Below, piece after piece: positions 43,205-43,981 of a stretch of DNA of 43,981 nt; the stretch's first letter is position 1, and each line of letters opens with the position of its first letter. A model generated the notes under the pieces. It did not search any database, was not told the origin of the DNA, and saw only the letters and a program-made list of their open reading frames with translations. The stretch is from Prolixibacteraceae bacterium (lineage in GTDB: Bacteria; Bacteroidota; Bacteroidia; Bacteroidales; Prolixibacteraceae): positions 1-43,981 of the forward strand of contig JAQICD010000233.1 of NCBI GenBank assembly GCA_027858715.1, read 5' to 3'. The position numbers were made by a program, and so were the translations under genes.

Positions 43205-43879
43205 ATGATGAAGAAATTATTTTTAATAGTAACCATACTGCTGACTGTTATTTCAGTACAAAGCTTTGCACAACTAGAAGGCGAAACCCCCGAAGAGGCC
43301 TATACCAGGGTAATTACCGGGAGAGCCGATAAAATTGTCGATGAAATGAGCTTCGAAAATGAGGCAATGAAAATCAGGGTGCGTGATATTATTGTTGAAC
43401 ATTATCGTTTTTTAAATGATGCTGATGAAAACCGGAATGCTGATGTGGCCAAAATCCGCGAAGAGTATGCTGATAACAAGCCTTTTAGAAATGCAAAGAT
43501 TGATTTACGAAAAGCCGAACAGGAAATTGCTATTCGCGATCATCACTTCGCTTTTGTTTCTGAATTGAAAATTATCATTTCCGAAGAGCAAATTGACCAA
43601 GTAAAGAATGGACTTACTTATGGCGTTCTGCCAAATACATACAACGGCTTTTTGGATATGATTCCGAATCTTAAGGAAGAGGAAAAGGAACAAATATTGA
43701 TTTGGCTTACTGAAGCCCGTGAACATGCTATCGATGGCGGATCGTCACGCGAAAAGCATGGCTGGTTTGGTAAATACAAAGGCAAAATTAACAACTACCT
43801 TTCAGACAGAGGTTACAACCTTAACAAACTTAGTAAAGAATGGCAAGAACGCCTTAAAAAACAAGGTGTTGAATTATAA
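43205..43879 (+). CDS. DUF3826 protein, secreted
   Basis: 224 residues. Signal peptide MKKLFLIVTILLTVISVQSFA. The mature part is largely helical and has the family blocks VRDIIVEHYRFLNDADE, YGVLPNTYNGFLDMIPNLKE, LTEAREHAIDGGSSREKHGW and FGKYKGKINNYLSDRGYNL, which I recognise as DUF3826. The family recurs in pectin and related polysaccharide loci of Bacteroidota, but no activity is established as far as I know. No lipoprotein box, so probably periplasmic. A strong terminator separates it from the lyase upstream. I see no good TAnnTTTG box in the short gap. Confidence 0.85.
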   Translation: MMKKLFLIVTILLTVISVQSFAQLEGETPEEAYTRVITGRADKIVDEMSFENEAMKIRVRDIIVEHYRFLNDADENRNADVAKIREEYADNKPFRNAKIDLRKAEQEIAIRDHHFAFVSELKIIISEEQIDQVKNGLTYGVLPNTYNGFLDMIPNLKEEEKEQILIWLTEAREHAIDGGSSREKHGWFGKYKGKINNYLSDRGYNLNKLSKEWQERLKKQGVEL

Positions 43880-43918
43880 AAAAAACGCTGTTTTTAATGC
43901 ACAATAAGAAGAATAAGG

Positions 43919-43981
43919 ATGAAACGTTTTATTTCAAGATTTCAGATTAGTAATGGAGTTGTATATACAATTCTAGTCCTG
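43919..43981 (+). CDS. Start of a further gene (runs off right edge)
   Basis: An ATG at 43919, preceded by AATAAGG, opens a frame of 21 codons to the window end (MKRFISRFQISNGVVYTILV...). The basic start and hydrophobic stretch suggest a signal peptide. It is 39 bp after the DUF3826 gene, so probably the next locus member. Too short to identify. Confidence 0.5.
   Translation, partial: MKRFISRFQISNGVVYTILVL

Noticed and set aside
1-43981. CRISPR arrays, tRNA, rRNA, insertion sequences, prophage genes
   Set aside because: I saw no regularly spaced repeats, no tRNA-like cloverleaf with CCA-type ends, no transposase or integrase motifs and no phage structural genes in any frame.

Overview
The window comes from a low-GC Bacteroidota genome. 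The evidence is a SusC/SusD pair, several C-terminal type IX secretion (T9SS) sorting domains, TAnnTTTG-type -7 promoter boxes and few Shine-Dalgarno sites. A pectin-degrading Bacteroidales/Marinilabiliales-type bacterium is my inference; no rRNA or tRNA gene is present to confirm it.

Left part (1-22,750), mostly core metabolism. A truncated NMT1/THI5-like binding protein is followed by an orphan XylF-like sugar-binding lipoprotein, which diverges from a chemoreceptor. Next comes guaA, and then a minus-strand leucine operon: leader peptide, leuA, leuC, leuD, a second LeuA/citramalate-synthase-like enzyme, a SAM methyltransferase and leuB. The leader region holds what looks like a complete ribosome-mediated attenuator: a 22-residue peptide with 6 Leu and 6 Ile, and four mutually exclusive pairing segments ending in a terminator. 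Three GC-rich inverted-repeat elements sit inside this operon, and one of them is translated as part of the citramalate-synthase-like protein. Further on are a lipoprotein/beta-barrel pair, YjbQ plus gamma-carbonic anhydrase, korAB, pgi, gpsA and a small secreted protein.

Middle part (22,750-25,880), a boundary zone. It holds the decayed remnant of a large T9SS-sorted protein and an intact secreted protein of unknown function. Repeated palindromes close to TGTAAACGATTACA (LacI-family-like) occur in pairs 67-68 bp apart. Two of the pairs flank a good -7 box with nearly the same geometry.

Right part (25,880-43,981), a pectin utilization locus on the plus strand. A tightly packed catabolic operon (Fe-dependent alcohol dehydrogenase, DapA-family lyase, PdxA2-like dehydrogenase, DUF1537 acid-sugar kinase, sodium/solute symporter) leads into a paralogue of the unknown secreted protein. 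SusC, SusD, a T9SS-sorted PL1 pectate lyase, a CE8 pectin methylesterase, a second PL1 lyase without a T9SS tail, a DUF3826 protein and the start of another gene follow. The inferred flow is: surface lyase and esterase cut pectin, SusCD imports oligomers, the second lyase acts in the periplasm, the symporter brings acid sugars into the cytoplasm, and the kinase/PdxA2 pair yields dihydroxyacetone phosphate. No transcription factor gene for this locus lies in the window.
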